DNA from: Setophaga petechia
Lineage: Eukaryota > Chordata > Aves > Passeriformes > Parulidae
Direction: 5' to 3'
Assembly (NCBI GenBank): GCA_024362935.1
Contig: JANCRA010000003.1
Coordinates: 8,112,001 to 8,176,000 of the forward strand
DNA: 64,000 bases
A program made the position numbers and the translations under genes. Below, one piece after another: positions 60,701 to 64,000 of this stretch (positions are counted from its first letter, which is position 1; each line of letters begins with the position of its first letter). Under the pieces are notes generated by a model. The model made no database searches. It worked only from the letters and a program-made list of their open reading frames with translations, and was not told the DNA's origin.

Positions 60701-62160
60701 CCCAGAAATTTTTGTTGTTGGTGGTAATAGTCTGGAATTTCTGTCTTTGAATTCTACTGTCTGGAGCATAGGTGGGAAGAGAATGAAATGTGAGCTAAGC
60801 AACAAATCTCTATCCATTATGATGGTTGTGGATGTCTGAGTGAAATGAAGCATGTAGAAGCCTCAAAAATAACTGACCCTGTTTTTCTCCAAACATTTCT
60901 GAAGAATTCTGTTCTCTTAATAAGGCCTTAAAAGTAATAAAGACTAGGATCTGTGGATTCTAGCCAAATGAGGCCACATCCTACAGTCCTTGCTTTGTCT
61001 TAGTGGAGTAAATTTCCCATGTACTCATGATAAGATGGGGATGTAGGATTGAGTAAGGGTGGCCGGATGGGAAATGGTTTGTCACCTCCGAGACTGCATT
61101 TGCAAGCTGCTGGAACCACAAATGAGCTCAGTGTTTAGCAAGATGGTGGATGCCAGCATGAAGCTTGGAAGTGCCAATTTTAATTAAAAACTGCACTTTC
61201 AAATCAAGTTCCTACTTAACAAAGGGTGGGAAATTCTTCCCACCATGTAAGCTTTCTGAATGCTGTATTGACTGTCAAGATGGGTACAGCTTCTCCTTCC
61301 ACAAAAGTCCTGCTACCATCATCTTCCCCATCACCTCCCCCTGCCAGAAGAAAAAGACTACATTGTTTGTGGAATGTCTCCTCGTTCATGTCCTGCATTT
61401 AGGCCAGAATAGACAGATTTTATTTTGTCCTCCCCATCCCCCTTCCTTCATTGTTAACAATGGAGTGAACACATGAGATTACCATGGCTCTTGACATGGC
61501 TCAGTTGTTTGCCATTTGGAAACTACAGATTTTTTGGTTGTATAATTGTAAGAGGGGAAAAAAAAAAGTATAAAAAGATTCAGTAATTTTCTGTTTATTC
61601 CAAAGACAGGGAGAACAGAATACTAGGGGAGAGATGGGGGAAGCCAACAACAAAAAACAAATTAGTTTAAGAACCAGCATGTTCCCCTTACTTTAAGGAA
61701 CACAGTAAACATTTCAAAAGTGCATGCCAGCTCATTATCTAACCCAGTCTTCATTGGCTTCATGAAAAACAGCAGCAGTTAAGCAATGTTTGCCAAAAGC
61801 AAATTTGGGTACATGCATTGCTAAAAAAATGTGACATCCGCTCTGTACAGGTTCCTTAATCTGCCATGCAGGGGCAAATCAACATTTCATCATTATTGTT
61901 TCTCTCTGTTTAGTCCTTTCATGATTGCTCTTCTAGTATGTTTTGATCGTTGTTTGTCCAAAACTGTGGTATGACGTATGATTTGAATTGTTAGCCAGAA
62001 ACAAACCTCTGCAAGCATTTAAATATGCAGAGATAGTTTTGGTTAATTTAATCTCAAATGTAATATCTGTTTGCAAGTATATTTCTTACAAATCTAGTTG
62101 TCTAACAAAATCTTAAATGGATGTGAAATATTTATGAATTCCTTTTTCAAGATTTAAGAT
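57794..62160. other. Non-coding stretch, no gene recognised
   Basis: AT-rich DNA with short open frames (up to 103 codons at 61165-61476) that match no family. 61690-62000 is unique AT-rich sequence that could be a conserved element. An A-run is at about 61557-61568. Confidence 0.5.
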
Positions 62161-62200
62161 TTAATTTGTCATTAATTTGTCATTAATTTGTCATTAATTT
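62161..62200. repeat. 11-base minisatellite (ATTAATTTGTC)
   Basis: Between three and four tandem copies of an 11-base AT-rich unit, identical where complete. Confidence 0.9.
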
Positions 62201-64000
62201 AATGTATTTTTTAAAAACTAGATTTATTTCCTAGTTCAGGAATAACACAGTATCTTCCTTTTTCAGTCAGTTTGGTGTGGCATATGCAGTTTACAGTTAT
62301 ACTGTTAAAAATACTGTGTCAAAGCATTGAATATGCTTTATATTCAAGTATTGCCATTTATTGTGATAACAAATGATACAGCATATTTCATTAGTTGTTC
62401 CTTATAGATAAGCTACCTATTCCTTAGTAAATACATTCCTCTGTTTGTTCAAAGTATATAAGTTTACAAATATTTTTAATCATATTGAGCTTTGTTTCCT
62501 TTGGGAATAACTCTTACTCAGGAGAAAGGCAAGCATCTATTAAACAACTGTTTTATTAAATAGCTTAAAGAAAAGTTCCCTTCAGAAACCATGGAAGGTT
62601 TTCCCCAGAGTCCTCACATTTTCTGGTGTGCCTGTTTGGGTCCTGTGGTATTGATTTCTCTCATCTTAAGTCTCTGCCTTCAAAGTTATCAGGTCATTTT
62701 AGTAAGCTTTATTTTGTTTTGAAATCTATGTATTCTTCTGCCATATGTTTAAAATTCAGAGTTGCTGTGCAGCTCTGATCATTAGTTTTTCTATTTCACA
62801 TATAGTACATTATACTCTTATTTTTTATGAGCAAAGAAAAATTCTTGTTTCTTAAATATAAAATTTCTGATTTTTTTATTTTTATTTTTAAAAAATAGAA
62901 TCCCTGTCACTTAATGAAATGGGGAATTCTGTTGGTAGAAAACAGTGCCACTTGCTTATGTTTTTGAAATGTTTATCTCATTTTCCCATGGGGAGAAAGA
63001 AAACAGCTGGTGAAATTAGGATTGAAAAATGGGAAAAAAATTTAAATAAACACCTGTTTGACATTTTATCGAAAGCTGGAAAATGCTGGTAAAATTTATC
63101 TTTGCTAATTTTCCTCTTCCTCAAAATTCCCTCTTGTTATTGTTGAATTTGTAAATCCTTGTGAGAACCTGGCTGCAGAATGCAGATTGGATTGTCTTAT
63201 TTTTCTTTTTTTCTTTTTTTTTTTTCCATTGAGGGGCGGCGGGGGGATGTGTTTGATTTTTTTTTAGGTAGTTATGTCCAAACCAGAGTATATCAATATG
63301 TTCCAATATTTATTTCGGGCTTTTCTTTGTGAAGCAAAGATTACTTCACTCTCATGATGTGGTTACTTCAGTCAATGCAGTACAATCTGGGAAGGATGCT
63401 GACATGGAAAATCAAGGTGTTACACTTTGAAAGCAGTTTTTAAACAACAGGAGGAGAACATTAATGTGATCAGTCAAAAGAACTGCACCTTAGCTATCAG
63501 TGTTGATGGGGGAAATATCAGAGGGAGGGTATAAGAGGAACAGTACACGCTTGTACCAAAGGTGTCAGCACATTTTTCCTGATGGCAGCCAGCAGAAGGT
63601 GCTCAGGGAGAAACACAAGAAGCAGGGCAAGTACAGAGTGATTCTTCCAGCTTCTGACACTCGGCAGTTTTAGGACTCCCTGTGCTGAAGCTGCATCTTA
63701 GGCATTGTTTTTATGAACCACTGAGTGAAGAAGCAACAATAGGAACAATGGATCACTGTTCAGCATCAGTGGCAACTGCGCTTAGAAATAAGTAACAGTG
63801 CCACTTCAAAACGCTTGACATGGACAGCAGAGACAGAAGAGCCAGGAAATTATGGTAGTGCTAAAGCCACACCCATGGCCAGAGGCAACATCTCACAGCT
63901 CCTCCAAGTTGTGAACTCCTTGGGAGCTGAGAATCCCTACCATGCAGAGAGGTAGGAGCCAAGCTCACCATTATATAATGCAGCAATTTCTGCCCATGTG
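62201..64000. other. Non-coding stretch, nothing recognised
   Basis: AT-rich DNA. A T-rich tract at 63197-63225 is followed by a short G-rich run at 63232-63247. No gene or repeat family was recognised up to the window end. Confidence 0.6.

Noticed and set aside
1..64000. CRISPR array, prokaryotic operons, rRNA or functional tRNA genes
   Set aside because: No regularly spaced direct repeats, no ribosome-binding-site-led gene series and no complete cloverleaf was seen. The sequence is vertebrate in texture throughout.

Overview
The window looks like nuclear DNA from a bird. The base composition is AT-rich vertebrate intergenic sequence broken by one very large CpG island. The recognisable mobile elements are CR1 LINE fragments ending in the bird-type octamer tail (ATTCTATGATTCTGTG-like), plus one solo LTR that I recognise from memory as a common neoavian endogenous retrovirus LTR. 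There are also worn, amniote-old SINE (MIR-like) and CR1 relics. Nothing suggests a prokaryote, plasmid or virus. No operon, CRISPR array, rRNA or functional tRNA was found.

Layout. 1-21 kb is AT-rich non-coding DNA with MIR-like relics (about 1.8 and 4.8 kb), a candidate conserved non-coding block near 7.0-7.3 kb, a G-run tract at 8.35 kb, a long inverted repeat at 16.05-16.19 kb and a C homopolymer at 20.28 kb. 21.1-25.05 kb is an almost continuous CpG island of about 4 kb, of the size usually seen at developmental-regulator promoters. Inside it I see a plausible divergent promoter. A minus-strand first exon has a strong-context ATG at 24282 and a near-consensus donor after 24218. A plus-strand donor of equal quality follows 24754. 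An AP-1-type site lies between them. A lower-GC block at 22.65-22.96 kb is rich in SOX, GATA and homeodomain-type motifs. 25-64 kb is again non-coding-looking DNA. It carries CR1 copies at 32.15-32.52, 34.81-34.86, 36.75-36.78, 40.49-42.32, 48.54-48.92 and 57.52-57.79 kb, the solo LTR at 42.89-43.47 kb, several simple repeats, and SINE-like or amniote-old repeat fragments.

What this says about genes. If the 24.2 kb exon is real, the rest of the left half is its first intron (more than 24 kb), because I found no convincing downstream exon. The right half would be intron of a divergent transcript or intergenic DNA. The gene could not be identified from so short an N-terminus. Most long open frames between 21 and 25 kb overlap each other in several frames and reflect the high GC content, not protein coding. 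Open frames elsewhere are mostly under 130 codons and unrecognised, except those that fall in CR1.

I did not find a convincing new biological system. The items most worth checking are the divergent CpG-island promoter, the motif-dense block beside it, and two hairpin-forming inverted repeats.
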